From assembly GCA_945861635.1 (NCBI GenBank), contig CAMAWH010000051.1, positions 1-35,346 of the forward strand: a stretch of DNA of 35,346 nucleotides, read 5' to 3'. Positions 1 through 8,394 of this stretch are shown one piece after another. Each line of letters opens with the position of its first letter. Position 1 is the stretch's first letter. The stretch is from Klebsiella pneumoniae. GTDB lineage: Bacteria > Myxococcota_A > UBA796 > SXON01. The translations under genes and the position numbers were made by a program. The notes beneath the pieces were generated by a model, which was given only the letters and a program-made list of their open reading frames with translations, was not told where the DNA came from and did not search any database.

Positions 1-279
1 GCGGCGACGGGCGGCGTGACAGGAGATCTCTGTGACGAAGACTGGACGACATCCCTCACGAACATCGCTTCGGTGAGTGAGCAATTTCCGGGTGTCCGCT
101 TTCCACTGTCTGACCTCCCCCTCGTGGATACGCTGGCCGTGAACATTGACGACGTCGCATGGACGGACTGGTACTACGACCCCCTTGCGAACGACGTGGT
201 GGTGGCCGGCTCCGCTCGTCCAGACCTCGGAGCGGAGGTCGTCATCCGGTATGTGTCCTCAGGGGTTTGCGGCTGGTGA
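1..279 (+). CDS. C-terminal end of a vWA-like surface protein (5' truncated)
   Basis: The frame is open from the first base to a TGA at 277-279, so this is the last 92 codons of a gene that begins outside the window. The internal GTG at 16 is not needed as a start. The stretch with 'CDEDW', 'VRFPLSDLP', 'DWYYDPLANDVVVAG' and the final 'VVIRYVSSG.CG' resembles the region after the von Willebrand A domain in deltaproteobacterial and myxobacterial secreted vWA proteins, where a GD-C-x-DW segment is followed by a small beta domain. No vWA metal-binding site lies inside the window, so the assignment rests on this tail only. It converges with the Lon-like gene, with 9 bases between the two stops. 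Confidence 0.5.
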   Translation, partial: AATGGVTGDLCDEDWTTSLTNIASVSEQFPGVRFPLSDLPLVDTLAVNIDDVAWTDWYYDPLANDVVVAGSARPDLGAEVVIRYVSSGVCGW

Positions 280-288
280 ACCTCCGCT

Positions 289-2652
289 CTATCCCTCTCG
301 CTTCATCGGCCTGCCCTGCAAGCGCGCCACATCCTGATACCGATCCAGCGTCTCCGCTGCACGTGCGAACACGTCGGCCACCGGCAGCCCGGTGAGCAGC
401 TCAATGGCTTCGTCCACGTGCGCGATCGCCCAGATGCGGAAGGTTCCGTCCTCCGTCGCCGCGCCGACCTCCGCGCCAAGACACAAATCCGGCACGTTGT
501 GGGCAGGGATGAGCACCCCTTGATCCGGCGTCAACCCCTGGATGCGGCAGCACGCGTAGAACCCCTCGATTTTCTCATTCACCGCGCCGATGCTCTGCAC
601 TTCCCCAAACTGGTTGAACGATCCGGTGATCGCCAGTGATTGTCGAATCGGCACTTCCGCCAGCGCGCTCAGCAGCGCAACCATCTCCGCGATCGATGCA
701 CTGTCCCCATCCACCTTTCCGTAGGACTGTTCGAAACAGATCGTCGCATGGATGGCAATCGTGCGGGTCTTCCCCAGTCGCCCCCGTAAAAATCCGCCAA
801 GGATCTGAATCCCCTTGTCGTGCGCACGACCCGATAATCCAGCTTCTCGCTCGATCGATACGATCCCGGCGCGCCCGACTCCGGCGGTGGCCGTGATGCG
901 CAGCGGGCGCCCAAAGTCATGCCCGCCGACGTGGTACACGACGAGGCCGTTGATTTGACCAACCGTTTCCCCCCGAGTGTCTACGCGAATCACCCCTCGT
1001 TCCAAGAGCTCAAGCGTGCGCCGCTCGGCCAAATTGTCCCGCAGCCGCCGGTGGGACAGCGCGCCCAGCACGTGACGCAGCTCCACCATCGCCCCGCCGG
1101 ACTCATAGGCGGCTTCACGGAGTAGGTCCGACAAATGCCCCATATAGGTGGTGATCCGCCCCCCCCTCCCCGACTCGCGGACCGCCCACTCCAACACCGC
1201 GACCACGGCCCTTCGCGACACGTGTGGCAGCCCCTCGCGGCGGACGATCCGCGCGCAGAACCGTGCGTAGGCTTCGAGCAAAGCCGGCGTCACGGGCGCG
1301 TCGTCCTCAAACTCCGCTTTGATCTTGAATAGATTCTTGAAGTCGGGGTCACCGTAATAGAGCGTTGCATAGGTGATCGGATCCCCCACCAAAACCACCT
1401 TCACGTCCGGGCGGATGGAGTCGGGACGCAAAACTACAGGTCCAACGTTGGGAGAGTCCGGGTTGGCGATGTCGAGGTCACCGAACGTGAGCATCCGTTT
1501 CAGCACCTTCCAGACGCCTTGCTCCTGGAGCATGTCCGCCGCGTTGAGCACGAGGTATCCGCCATCTGCGTCCAAAACCGCACCGCCGCGCAGCGATCGA
1601 TGATCGACACTCCCTGGATCGCCCTCAATGCCGCCGATCAACTGTTGCCACGTTGGATTGGCAACGACGATCAGTGGCGCTTTGCGCGAACGCCGGCCCA
1701 CGTGGATGACATTCACGCCGAACGCTGAAAACAGTGCCTCATGATCGGGCTCTTGTTCGTCAAACCACTCGGGAGACCCCACCAACTCTTCGTGCAGCTC
1801 CAAAATCCACTGACGCGCCGCCGGCCAGCGCCGCGCCAGCTCCTTGAACAGGCCCTCGGTTCCCACCCGAACGGCCGCCTGCTCCGCCTCATTCACAGCG
1901 CGAAGCGCGTCGAGCATCGTGCGGCGCGAAAGGTTCAACGCAGCGGCAAGCTCCGCTTCCAGCTCATCAAAGTGGTGCAGTATGTCCTCAAGCGATCCCT
2001 CCAGCTCAAGGTTTCCCCCCTCCACCAACACCTGCAACTCCGCGCGGGAGTGCACCTTGGCCTCCTCGTCCTCCTCCTCATCGCCCTCGGATTCCACCCA
2101 CAGCGGAACGGGCAGCCCGCTGTCCTCGTCGTTGAGTGTGCCCAGCACGAACCCGAGCTCCCGCGCGTGACTGTCCAGGCGAGCCATGGCACTGTGCTGC
2201 GCGACTTCCGCCGCCTGATGCTGGCGTTCCCGCGCACGTCGCACATCATCGCCCTGCAAGATGCGCGGAACTTCCTCGACCAGCATGCCGGCGACCCGCA
2301 CCAGCTCCTTGCGAAACGACAGCCCGCGCCCCGCGGGAAACTGGAGGACGAGGGGACGCGCGGATTCGACGAAATTCTTGACGTACACGAGGTCGCGAGC
2401 GCCCCGGCGCACCGGCCGAAGCTCGGTCAGGATCCGGTGCAACGTCCCCAACCGACCCGACGACAGCATGCCTACCGCAAAAACGTTGAACCCGGAACTC
2501 TCAATCGCGACGCCACGCCGGAGCGCCTCTATCGCTTGATCCTGCCCGATGAACGCCTCAAGTGGCTTGATGTCCGCCGTACTGTTGAATGCCAGTACAT
2601 GTTCGGGAACCCGCCAGCGAAGCTGCTCGGGGATGAGCGGAAGGATAGCCAT
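289..2652 (-). CDS. Lon-type (S16) AAA protease, LonB/AAA_32 class
   Basis: ATP-dependent serine protease of the Lon family, probably cytoplasmic, 787 aa. The N-terminal part fits the LonB/AAA_32 group ('AFIGQDQAIEALRRGVAI', then 'GFNVFAVG'). The nucleotide loop is G61-M-L-S-S-G-R67, weaker than the usual GxxGTGR/K. An acidic, charged insertion around residues 165-260 is probably coiled coil. A 'DADGGYLVLNAADML' segment matches the Walker B region of the group. The C-terminal S16 domain has the catalytic serine in 'DGDSAS' (S651) and the lysine in 'VNEKIEG' (K694), so peptidase activity looks intact. I chose ATG 2652 because the upstream in-frame extension only mirrors the opposite-strand pseudouridine synthase, and conserved sequence begins here with 'LPLIPEQLRWRVP'. 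It diverges from that gene 18 bases away. Confidence 0.85.
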   Translation of the reverse strand: MAILPLIPEQLRWRVPEHVLAFNSTADIKPLEAFIGQDQAIEALRRGVAIESSGFNVFAVGMLSSGRLGTLHRILTELRPVRRGARDLVYVKNFVESARPLVLQFPAGRGLSFRKELVRVAGMLVEEVPRILQGDDVRRARERQHQAAEVAQHSAMARLDSHARELGFVLGTLNDEDSGLPVPLWVESEGDEEEDEEAKVHSRAELQVLVEGGNLELEGSLEDILHHFDELEAELAAALNLSRRTMLDALRAVNEAEQAAVRVGTEGLFKELARRWPAARQWILELHEELVGSPEWFDEQEPDHEALFSAFGVNVIHVGRRSRKAPLIVVANPTWQQLIGGIEGDPGSVDHRSLRGGAVLDADGGYLVLNAADMLQEQGVWKVLKRMLTFGDLDIANPDSPNVGPVVLRPDSIRPDVKVVLVGDPITYATLYYGDPDFKNLFKIKAEFEDDAPVTPALLEAYARFCARIVRREGLPHVSRRAVVAVLEWAVRESGRGGRITTYMGHLSDLLREAAYESGGAMVELRHVLGALSHRRLRDNLAERRTLELLERGVIRVDTRGETVGQINGLVVYHVGGHDFGRPLRITATAGVGRAGIVSIEREAGLSGRAHDKGIQILGGFLRGRLGKTRTIAIHATICFEQSYGKVDGDSASIAEMVALLSALAEVPIRQSLAITGSFNQFGEVQSIGAVNEKIEGFYACCRIQGLTPDQGVLIPAHNVPDLCLGAEVGAATEDGTFRIWAIAHVDEAIELLTGLPVADVFARAAETLDRYQDVARLQGRPMKREG

Positions 2653-2670
2653 CCCGCCCCGATAACGCCC

Positions 2671-3261
2671 ATGCTGCCCGTGCTCTACCAGGACCGTCAC
2701 ATCGAGATCGTTGACAAGCCGATCGGCATTGCCGTCGTTCCGGGTCGGGCCGGCGGAGATAGCATTGCGGGGCTCACGGGCCGCCTGGTGATTCACCGGC
2801 TCGACACGGAAACAAGCGGCTGCCTGGTCCTTGCGCGCTCCGTTGCCGGCCAGCGCATGCTTTCCATCGCGTTCGAGGAGCGCCGAGTCCGAAAACAATA
2901 TGCCGCCGTCGTCGTGGGAAATCTGCCGGAAGAGGGCGTGATCGACCTGCCGATTGGACGGTGGCACAATGGGCGCGTAAGCACCGGTGCCGGAGCGGGC
3001 GCAAAGGACGCGGTCACTCGGTACCGCGTTGTTTGGCGTCACGATGATCGATGCGGAGTCGTGGCGGAACCGGTCACCGGCCGTACGCACCAGATTCGTG
3101 CCCACTTCGCGTCCTTGCGCGCTCCCATCCTCGGCGATGTGATGTACGGCGCGCCCCCATCGACGCGCATCTACCTGCACGCGTGGCGGATCACCCTTCC
3201 GTGGCCCCAGCGTGAAGACGCATTGACCGTCGAAGCGCCGATGCCGGACGGATTCGGGTAG
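2671..3261 (+). CDS. RluA-type RNA pseudouridine synthase
   Basis: Predicted to isomerise uridine to pseudouridine in rRNA or tRNA. The 196 aa protein has the family landmarks in order: 'VLYQDRHIEIVDKPIGIAV' (start of the RluA catalytic domain), 'HRLDTETSGCLVLAR' with the catalytic Asp of HRLD near residue 45, 'RKQYAAVVVG', 'EPVTGRTHQIRAHF' and 'PILGDVMYG'. There is no N-terminal S4 domain, as in the short RluA/TruC-like members; the RNA target cannot be told from the sequence. A longer reading frame upstream runs antisense to the protease gene and has no family similarity, so ATG 2671 is the start. The 3' end is 9 bases before the next gene, so co-transcription with the lipoprotein is likely. 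Confidence 0.88.
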   Translation: MLPVLYQDRHIEIVDKPIGIAVVPGRAGGDSIAGLTGRLVIHRLDTETSGCLVLARSVAGQRMLSIAFEERRVRKQYAAVVVGNLPEEGVIDLPIGRWHNGRVSTGAGAGAKDAVTRYRVVWRHDDRCGVVAEPVTGRTHQIRAHFASLRAPILGDVMYGAPPSTRIYLHAWRITLPWPQREDALTVEAPMPDGFG

Positions 3262-3270
3262 GGTGGGCGG

Positions 3271-4491
3271 GTGTTGACCTTGCTGTTGCTCCTCGCCTGC
3301 GGCCCTGTCAATGTGCAGGCGGACGACGTTTGCGCCGGTACCTTCACCCTCGATGACCCCGATGCCGACACGCGTACCTCGTCGTTCCTGGTGCCGGGCA
3401 GTGACGACGCTCTCGACCTCCACGTGCAACTGCGCTGGCCCGACGTATCGGACGACGATTCCGACTGGCCGGTGGTGGTTGTCGTTCATGGAACATGGGA
3501 GGTAGCCGGAACTCCGGTGGACACAGCCACCGGACACCCGGGCGTCACTGCCGGATTGGTCGCGCTGCACCTCGATCTACCCGGGGGGGCGTTCACCGCA
3601 GGCATGGACGACAGGCGCGGCTCGGACGCCCGAGGAGCGGTTGCGGCGGCGCTACGGTACGCCGCGGGAAGGGTCACCGACGACGGCGGCTGCACGATTG
3701 GCAACCGAACACGCCTCGCCGATCCCGAGGCGCTTCTCCTGATGGGACTCTCCAACGGCGGTAACCTTGCGGTTGCGACGCTGGCCGATGGCTCGCTCGA
3801 CGTGCCGGAGGTCGGTGGCCTGGTGACCTGGGAAACGCCTGCCGCCGCCGCGGCCGTCAACGTGGAGTTCGGAAGTGATCCTTCCGTTTACTCCGCCGGC
3901 ACATGCTCGTTCGACACCCGAATCGCGTGCGAGGTCCCCACCGAACGACTCATGGCCGGCGACGACGGCGCCCCCTGCTACGACGTCGATGCCGACGGCG
4001 CGTGCGGGCATGCCGACGTTCACATTCGCGGTGTGACCGACCCGGAATCGGGGAAGCACGTACTTTCCCCGGAACTCGCCGCCGCGTTTCACTCTGACGA
4101 GACGCCCGATTACGCGAGCGCCGACGAGGCGGCGACGTTTTGGGCGCAGCGTGACGCCAGTCAACGCACGGCCGCCATGATCGCAAACCACCCCGACCTC
4201 TCCATCCTTCTCGTGGCTTCCGAGGAGGACCACGTGCTCAGCTGGCCTGACCATCCCCACGTTTTCGGCTTCGGCGAGGCGCTGCAGGCCGCCGGCGCGC
4301 GGTGGACCCGGCTCAATCCGGGAATGGAGTGGCTTGCCGGCGCCGCGCGCGAAAATCCCGCGAACGCACGCCTCTCAATTGCCGACGGCGGCGGTGAACT
4401 TCTCCCCGAAAAGCAAGAAAATCCGCTCCCCGATACGCTGGCGGCGGCCGCGCGTGAACTCGGCGACCGCGTTCAGCGAGACGATTGGTAG
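3271..4491 (+). CDS. Alpha/beta-hydrolase-like lipoprotein
   Basis: Secreted 406 aa protein, predicted lipid-anchored: the signal sequence is very short, with a lipobox LLAC ending at C10. The mature part has an alpha/beta-hydrolase outline: a hydrophobic strand with 'VVVVVHG' (oxyanion region, near residue 73), a nucleophile elbow 'GLSNGG' with S161, and later 'VASEEDHV' with a His in the position expected for the catalytic acid/base pair. Cys-rich loops with acidic 'DVDADGACG' near residue 240 look like a calcium-binding insert. The GTG at 3271 follows a GGGTGGGCG purine-rich stretch and is the only start giving a signal peptide. Substrate unknown; an esterase, peptidase or acyl-transfer role is equally possible. 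Confidence 0.62.
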   Translation: MLTLLLLLACGPVNVQADDVCAGTFTLDDPDADTRTSSFLVPGSDDALDLHVQLRWPDVSDDDSDWPVVVVVHGTWEVAGTPVDTATGHPGVTAGLVALHLDLPGGAFTAGMDDRRGSDARGAVAAALRYAAGRVTDDGGCTIGNRTRLADPEALLLMGLSNGGNLAVATLADGSLDVPEVGGLVTWETPAAAAAVNVEFGSDPSVYSAGTCSFDTRIACEVPTERLMAGDDGAPCYDVDADGACGHADVHIRGVTDPESGKHVLSPELAAAFHSDETPDYASADEAATFWAQRDASQRTAAMIANHPDLSILLVASEEDHVLSWPDHPHVFGFGEALQAAGARWTRLNPGMEWLAGAARENPANARLSIADGGGELLPEKQENPLPDTLAAAARELGDRVQRDDW

Positions 4492-4525
4492 CCGCGTTCG
4501 CTGCATCGCGGTGTAGAGTCGCGTC

Positions 4526-4891
4526 GTGCCCGGCCGCCTGCTCATCGTCGATGATGATGTTGAGATCCTCGATGTCATCGCGCTTTACCTCCGCTCCCTG
4601 GGGCACGATGTCCGCATTGCCCACTCCGTCGGGGAAGCGCTCCCGCTCATTCGATTTCCGTTCGACATCGCCATCGTGGACTGGTCGTTGCCCGACGGGC
4701 GCGGGCTCGAATTGCTCTCGGCCATCGCCACCCTTCAAGCTGGATGCGCAATCGTCGTCACGACAGGGCACAGCGACCAGGCATTAGGCACCGCCAGCAT
4801 GCCATTTACGGTACGAGGGGTATTGCGAAAGCCCTTCACCATGCGGGCGCTGGCTCTCCGGATCGAGGCGCTGCTCGTCAAGGATCGGTAA
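4526..4891 (+). CDS. Stand-alone response regulator receiver domain
   Basis: CheY-like phosphoacceptor protein of 121 aa with no output domain. Visible landmarks are the acidic cluster D9-D10-D11 in 'LLIVDDDVEIL', the phosphorylation site D52 in 'IVDWSLPDG', T80 in 'VVTTGH' and K102 in 'LRKPF'. It begins with GTG at 4526; the preceding sequence is poor in Shine-Dalgarno match. It stands alone, 34 bases after the hydrolase lipoprotein, with no histidine kinase in the window, so its partner must be elsewhere. The single receiver architecture fits signalling by protein contact, for example with a kinase, a motility component or a phosphorelay. Confidence 0.88.
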   Translation: MPGRLLIVDDDVEILDVIALYLRSLGHDVRIAHSVGEALPLIRFPFDIAIVDWSLPDGRGLELLSAIATLQAGCAIVVTTGHSDQALGTASMPFTVRGVLRKPFTMRALALRIEALLVKDR

Positions 4892-5070
4892 CGCCCGCTG
4901 TCTTTTTTCATCCTCATGACACGTGGATGCGCATTGTCGTTGCCGATCGGCTCCGTTAGCCCTACACTCAACCCAAGCTCTTTTCCGGTTCAGTCTCCCC
5001 CGACCCGGCCTCCATTCGGCAAACGTTTAGCGTCTCCTCCATCTCTTGCGGTGAGGGCATGGCGGGGGGG

Positions 5071-5085
5071 GCTCTCCCGGAGAGC
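5071..5085 (-). terminator. Possible hairpin terminator
   Basis: A perfect six-base stem (GCTCTC / GAGAGC) with a three-base CCG loop lies 20 bases past the stop of the small secreted protein gene on the minus strand. It is followed in that direction by a run of C, not T, so it is not a classical intrinsic terminator. The 214 bases between the receiver gene and this secreted protein gene hold nothing else that I can identify. Confidence 0.25.
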
Positions 5086-5105
5086 GTCGATAACCAACGA
5101 TTGAG

Positions 5106-5465
5106 CTACGGCTTCGGCGCATCCTTCGGCATGGCGCTGTGGCCAAGTTCCTTGTTCAAATGCGGCCGCTGCCCCCGTTCGCGGCATTGCCGCTGGAAAT
5201 CGGCGTTTTCGATGCGCGCGCAGTAGACGTCACTGCCGGTGACCTTTTCCGTTACTTGGAGCCACGCAAAGTCGCGTTGGAGCGGGTCGGTGATCTCCTC
5301 GGTGATGAACGCCTCTCCTTTCGCGGGGTCCGCGCGAAAAATTGGCACCGCCGCCGCCGCGAAACACGCCTGCTTCTGTTTCGCCGTCGCAAAGAGCACG
5401 TCACAATCACCGGCCGTGGCCGGCGCTGACGGAAGACACGCCAAGATGAGTGCGGCCAGAAGCAT
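5106..5465 (-). CDS. Small secreted Cys-containing protein, unknown function
   Basis: I do not recognise this 119 aa protein. It has a convincing signal peptide: a hydrophobic stretch 'LLAALILACLPS' and a likely signal peptidase I site after 'APATA', giving a mature chain starting 'GDCD'. The mature part has four cysteines, in 'GDCDVLF', 'QACFAAA', 'DVYCAR' and 'QRQCRERG', probably as two disulfides in the periplasm, and a Lys/Pro-rich tail. An AGGA Shine-Dalgarno at 5473-5476 (reverse strand AGGAAC) supports the ATG at 5465. It diverges from the next gene with 39 bases between, room for little more than two ribosome sites and part of a promoter. Confidence 0.55.
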   Translation of the reverse strand: MLLAALILACLPSAPATAGDCDVLFATAKQKQACFAAAAVPIFRADPAKGEAFITEEITDPLQRDFAWLQVTEKVTGSDVYCARIENADFQRQCRERGQRPHLNKELGHSAMPKDAPKP

Positions 5466-5504
5466 GCGCAGTTCCTATCCGATGGCGCGCGATAGGATGA
5501 AAGA

Positions 5505-6275
5505 ATGGTCCATCCTGTCGTGCTCGAGCGCATCGTCGCCTTGGGGGCGAGCCCGACGGACGCGGACGCCCTGGTTGATCGCTGGTTGCAGCGGTTTACG
5601 GGCGTAGCCGACCGGCAATTGCGCCGAACGGTGCTGATGGACTGTGTCGCACAAACCGATGACGCCGGCGTGATCGCGACGCTTTCGCGGTTGGACGCCC
5701 GGGCGGCCGCAGGAGACGCCGCCTGTCGGTGGCTGGCCGCCGAATTGGCGTTGACGCCGTGTGTACTGCAGGACATCGACTACGACCGCCGGCAGGAGTT
5801 GTACGCGGCTGCGCGGGAGGCCGGACTTCCCGAGGTTTCCCGAAAGTTCCTCGGCGCCAAGCCTACGAAGCCGGTCAAGCCGCACAACGCCCACATTGAC
5901 AGCACCCCGGGGGAGCGGACCGCGGCCGCCCGCGGTCGGAACCGCCAATTGCTCGATCGGCTGATGCACGATCGCGATCCGCGCGTAATCACCGCGCTGC
6001 TGGACAACCCACGCATCGTCGAGCGCGACGTGATTCGAATTGCGGCGATGCGCCCTACGGCCCCCGAGGTGTTGGAGCGGATCGCCGCCCACGCGCGCTG
6101 GTGCGGACGCTACCGGATTCGCAAAGCACTCGCGTTCAACCCGTGCACGCCGACGCCGCTGGCCCGACAACTTCTGCCCACCTTGCTCCGTCAGGATTTG
6201 GTCGAGCTGTCCCAATCCGGCGTTCTCCCTGCGGAATTACGCGCCGAGATGGCGGAGGCGGCGTCCAGAAAGTGA
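5505..6275 (+). CDS. Helical-repeat (LRV/HEAT-like) protein, unknown function
   Basis: A 256 aa soluble protein without signal or membrane segments. The second half shows a repeated helical unit of the leucine-rich-variant/HEAT kind: 'LLDRLMHDRDPRVITALLDNPRIVERDVIRIAAMRP' broken into units of about 24 residues, then 'VLERIAAHARWCGRYRIRKALAFNPCTPTPLARQLL'. Proteins with the phrases 'TPGER', 'DPRVI..LL.NPR' and 'RYR.R.AL..NP.TP' occur in myxobacterial genomes as uncharacterised conserved proteins, and I think this belongs with them. Such repeats usually bind protein partners. ATG 5505 has AGGA seven bases upstream. It converges with tatA, with 10 bases between the stops. Confidence 0.6.
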   Translation: MVHPVVLERIVALGASPTDADALVDRWLQRFTGVADRQLRRTVLMDCVAQTDDAGVIATLSRLDARAAAGDAACRWLAAELALTPCVLQDIDYDRRQELYAAAREAGLPEVSRKFLGAKPTKPVKPHNAHIDSTPGERTAAARGRNRQLLDRLMHDRDPRVITALLDNPRIVERDVIRIAAMRPTAPEVLERIAAHARWCGRYRIRKALAFNPCTPTPLARQLLPTLLRQDLVELSQSGVLPAELRAEMAEAASRK

Positions 6276-6285
6276 TCGACGGCGC

Positions 6286-6582
6286 CTACTCCTCGCGCTT
6301 CGCGGATCCCTTCTTCTCACCGACCGCGTCTTCATCCAAATCGTCCGTCTTGCCGAGTTGTTTCCGCTTTTCCGCACGCCTCCGGCGGACCTCCGCGCGC
6401 ACCTCTTCCTCCTCCCCCTCGTCGGCCTGCTTGTCGTCTTCGTCCTTGCCTTCACTCGCGTTACGGAACGCTTTAATGCTCTTTCCCGCTTGCTTGAAGA
6501 CGTCCGGCAATTTGCCGGGACCGAAGAAGATGAGGACGATCACCAGGACGATCGCCCAGTGCCAGATGCTCATGCTGCCCAT
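6286..6582 (-). CDS. tatA: Twin-arginine translocase subunit TatA/E
   Basis: Pore-forming subunit of the Tat system that exports folded proteins across the inner membrane. The 98 aa chain has the family order: a short periplasmic N-terminus, one membrane helix (about residues 6-20), the 'FFGPGKLPD' hinge, an amphipathic helix 'VFKQAGKSIKAFRNA', then a very acidic and basic tail from residue 45. The hinge reads FGPGKLP; most TatA proteins have FGxKKLP or FGPxKLP, so this is normal. ATG 6582 has GGAG eight bases upstream; an internal ATG three codons later is also possible. No tatB or tatC is nearby. It diverges from the deaminase gene with 41 bases between. Confidence 0.9.
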   Translation of the reverse strand: MGSMSIWHWAIVLVIVLIFFGPGKLPDVFKQAGKSIKAFRNASEGKDEDDKQADEGEEEEVRAEVRRRRAEKRKQLGKTDDLDEDAVGEKKGSAKREE

Positions 6583-6623
6583 GTCCGCTCCGAAACGCCG
6601 GCCGCATAACCCGGGAGACGCTG

Positions 6624-7070
6624 ATGCACGATGACCAACGGTTCATGGCCGATGCCATCGCGGAGGCAAGGTTGGGAATGGCGGAGGGCGGTGTGCCGAT
6701 CGGATCGGTGCTCGTCATCGACAGGCGGGTTGTAGGCCGGGGACACAATCGGCGGGTGCAGGAGGGCAGCGCCATTCTCCACGGAGAGATGGATGCGCTT
6801 CGAAACGCCGGTCGTTTGCCCGCTTCTGCCTACGCGCGGGCCACGCTGTACTCCACGCTTTCGCCGTGCGACATGTGCAGCGGAGCCACATTGCTGTTCA
6901 AGATTCCCCGCGTTGTGTTTGCTGAAAATCGCACGTTCGTCGGTGGAGAGGACTACCTGCGCAGCCGGGGCGTCGAGGTGGTGAACATGGACCTGGAAGA
7001 GGCAGCCGCGTTGATGCAAGAATTCATTGGTAAAAGGCCGGATATCTGGAACGAAGACATCGCGGTATAG
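6624..7070 (+). CDS. FCY1-type cytosine/nucleoside deaminase
   Basis: Zinc-dependent deaminase of the cytidine deaminase-like superfamily, 148 aa, cytoplasmic. The zinc site is complete: H53 and catalytic E55 in 'HGEMDAL', and C82/C85 in 'SPCDMCSG'. Beyond the generic motif it follows yeast cytosine deaminase closely: 'EGGVPIGSVLV', 'LHGEMDALRNAGRL', 'TLSPCDMCSGA', 'IPRVVFAEN', 'YLRSRGVEVV' and the end 'RPDIWNEDI', which matches the 'RP..W.EDI' C-terminus of FCY1 that closes over the active site. Cytosine to uracil is therefore the likely reaction, though a guanine, nucleoside or other pyrimidine substrate is possible. ATG 6624 has a GGGAG ribosome site. Confidence 0.85.
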   Translation: MHDDQRFMADAIAEARLGMAEGGVPIGSVLVIDRRVVGRGHNRRVQEGSAILHGEMDALRNAGRLPASAYARATLYSTLSPCDMCSGATLLFKIPRVVFAENRTFVGGEDYLRSRGVEVVNMDLEEAAALMQEFIGKRPDIWNEDIAV

Positions 7071-7120
7071 ACTGCGGCCGAGGCGTCCGGTGACGACGGC
7101 GGGTCAGCGAGCGGCGCACT

Positions 7121-7147
7121 GCGGGCGGCACCGCCGCCGGTTCCCGC
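7121..7147. terminator. Possible bidirectional hairpin between convergent genes
   Basis: In the 86-base gap between the convergent deaminase and hutI genes, GCGGG pairs with CCCGC, with an inner CGGC-ACC-GCCG stem-loop and a bulge. The position suits a shared terminator, but there is no T-run on either side, so the call is weak. Confidence 0.25.
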
Positions 7148-7156
7148 CCCCCAAGT

Positions 7157-8389
7157 TCAGCGTACCCGTGTCCCGCCTTTGAATACCGCCCACGCCTTGT
7201 GTCCGCCCATGTACTGAACGAGAACACGAGGATCGACCAGCTCTCCTGGTGGGGGCTCGTACAGCGCGAGGTCGCCGGCGCTGCCCCGCGTGATGCGACC
7301 GATATCGTCGCGACCGAGGGCGCGCGCGGCGTTGATGGTAATGCCGGCCAAGGCTTCCGTCGGCGAGAGGCCCATCGTCAGCACCGACAACGTTGCCGCT
7401 GCCCACAGATCCGGCATCGGCGACGACCCCGGATTCAGATCCGACGCAACCGCCATTCGCACGCCCGCGGCGCGCAACGCCGCTATCGGCGGCGCCGAAT
7501 CGCGCAGGTACAGCATCGCACCCGGCAGGAGCACGGCCACGGTGCCATGGCTCGCCATCGCCTCGACACCCTCGTCGTCAATCCGTTCGAGATGATCGGC
7601 GGAGAGGGCGCCCATGCGTGCCGCGACCGCTGCAATGCCGGTGTGCTCGACCTGCTCAGCGTGCACGTGGATGGAAAGGCCCGCGTCGCGACCGGCCGCC
7701 AGAATCCGAGCCGCTTCCGTCAGGGTGAACGCACCCCGGTCACAGTACACGTCGATGCCGTCGGCAAGGGGCGCGCAGGCAGCCAGCATGGGGCCGCAGA
7801 CCTCGTCCACGTAGCTGGCGCGCTCCCGATCCGGCGGAATGGCGTGGGCGCCAAGAAAGGTTGTCACCACCTCGATAGGTCCGGCGGATGCCCGCGCCGC
7901 ACGGAGAATTCGCGCCTCGTGTTTCGTCGTAAGCCCATACCCGCTCTTGATCTCGACCGTCGTGACGCCGCATTCGATCATTCCGGCAAGGCGAGCGCGC
8001 GTCAGCTCGATCAGATCGGCCTGCCTGGCCGCGCGCGTGGCCGAAACCGTCGTGTGAATTCCGCCGCCGCCTTCGAGAATGTCCGTGTACGACTCGCCTT
8101 CAGAGCGCCGTACGAAATCGGCCAGCCGCGTGCCCGCGTAGACGGCGTGCGTGTGGCAATCGATGAGTCCCGGCATGCCGATAGCGCCGTTGGCGTCAAA
8201 GTTTTCGAGTGCGTCGGGCGAATCGCGCACGCGGCCCACCCAGGCGACCCGCGACCCCTCGAAGAGCACCGCCGCGTCGCGAATGAAGGCCTCACCCGTC
8301 CACAGGCAACCGATCCCCCGGACCAGCCGGCTGGTTTTACGTGTTGCAGTACGACGCGTGGTCATGCTATCCGGTGCGGTCGCCGGCAT
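7157..8389 (-). CDS. hutI: Imidazolonepropionase
   Basis: Hydrolyses 4-imidazolone-5-propionate to N-formimino-glutamate, third step of histidine degradation. The 410 aa protein is full length for HutI and shows its diagnostic stretches in order: 'GLIDCHTHAVYAGTR' (first metal His pair), 'GGGGIHTTV', 'ECGVTTVEIKSGYGL', 'FLGAHAIPP', 'DVYCDRGAFT', 'HVHAEQ', 'LSADHLE', and 'ASDLNPGSSP' with the metal-binding Asp. No hutH, hutU or hutG is adjacent, so the pathway is dispersed or incomplete. The start may be ATG 8389 or ATG 8365: conserved sequence begins only around residue 20, and neither has a clean ribosome site. Just 13 bases separate it from the divergent lipoprotein start if 8389 is used. 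Confidence 0.92.
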   Translation of the reverse strand: MPATAPDSMTTRRTATRKTSRLVRGIGCLWTGEAFIRDAAVLFEGSRVAWVGRVRDSPDALENFDANGAIGMPGLIDCHTHAVYAGTRLADFVRRSEGESYTDILEGGGGIHTTVSATRAARQADLIELTRARLAGMIECGVTTVEIKSGYGLTTKHEARILRAARASAGPIEVVTTFLGAHAIPPDRERASYVDEVCGPMLAACAPLADGIDVYCDRGAFTLTEAARILAAGRDAGLSIHVHAEQVEHTGIAAVAARMGALSADHLERIDDEGVEAMASHGTVAVLLPGAMLYLRDSAPPIAALRAAGVRMAVASDLNPGSSPMPDLWAAATLSVLTMGLSPTEALAGITINAARALGRDDIGRITRGSAGDLALYEPPPGELVDPRVLVQYMGGHKAWAVFKGGTRVR

Positions 8390-8394
8390 CCTTG

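Noticed and set aside
2653..3570. N-terminal extension of the Lon-like frame
   Set aside because: The extension overlaps the RluA gene and the lipoprotein on the other strand, lacks family similarity, and the conserved start is at 2652.
4892..5070. Search for a small RNA or gene in the gap after the receiver domain
   Set aside because: A T6 run near 4902 has no stem before it, and no convincing frame or promoter is present.
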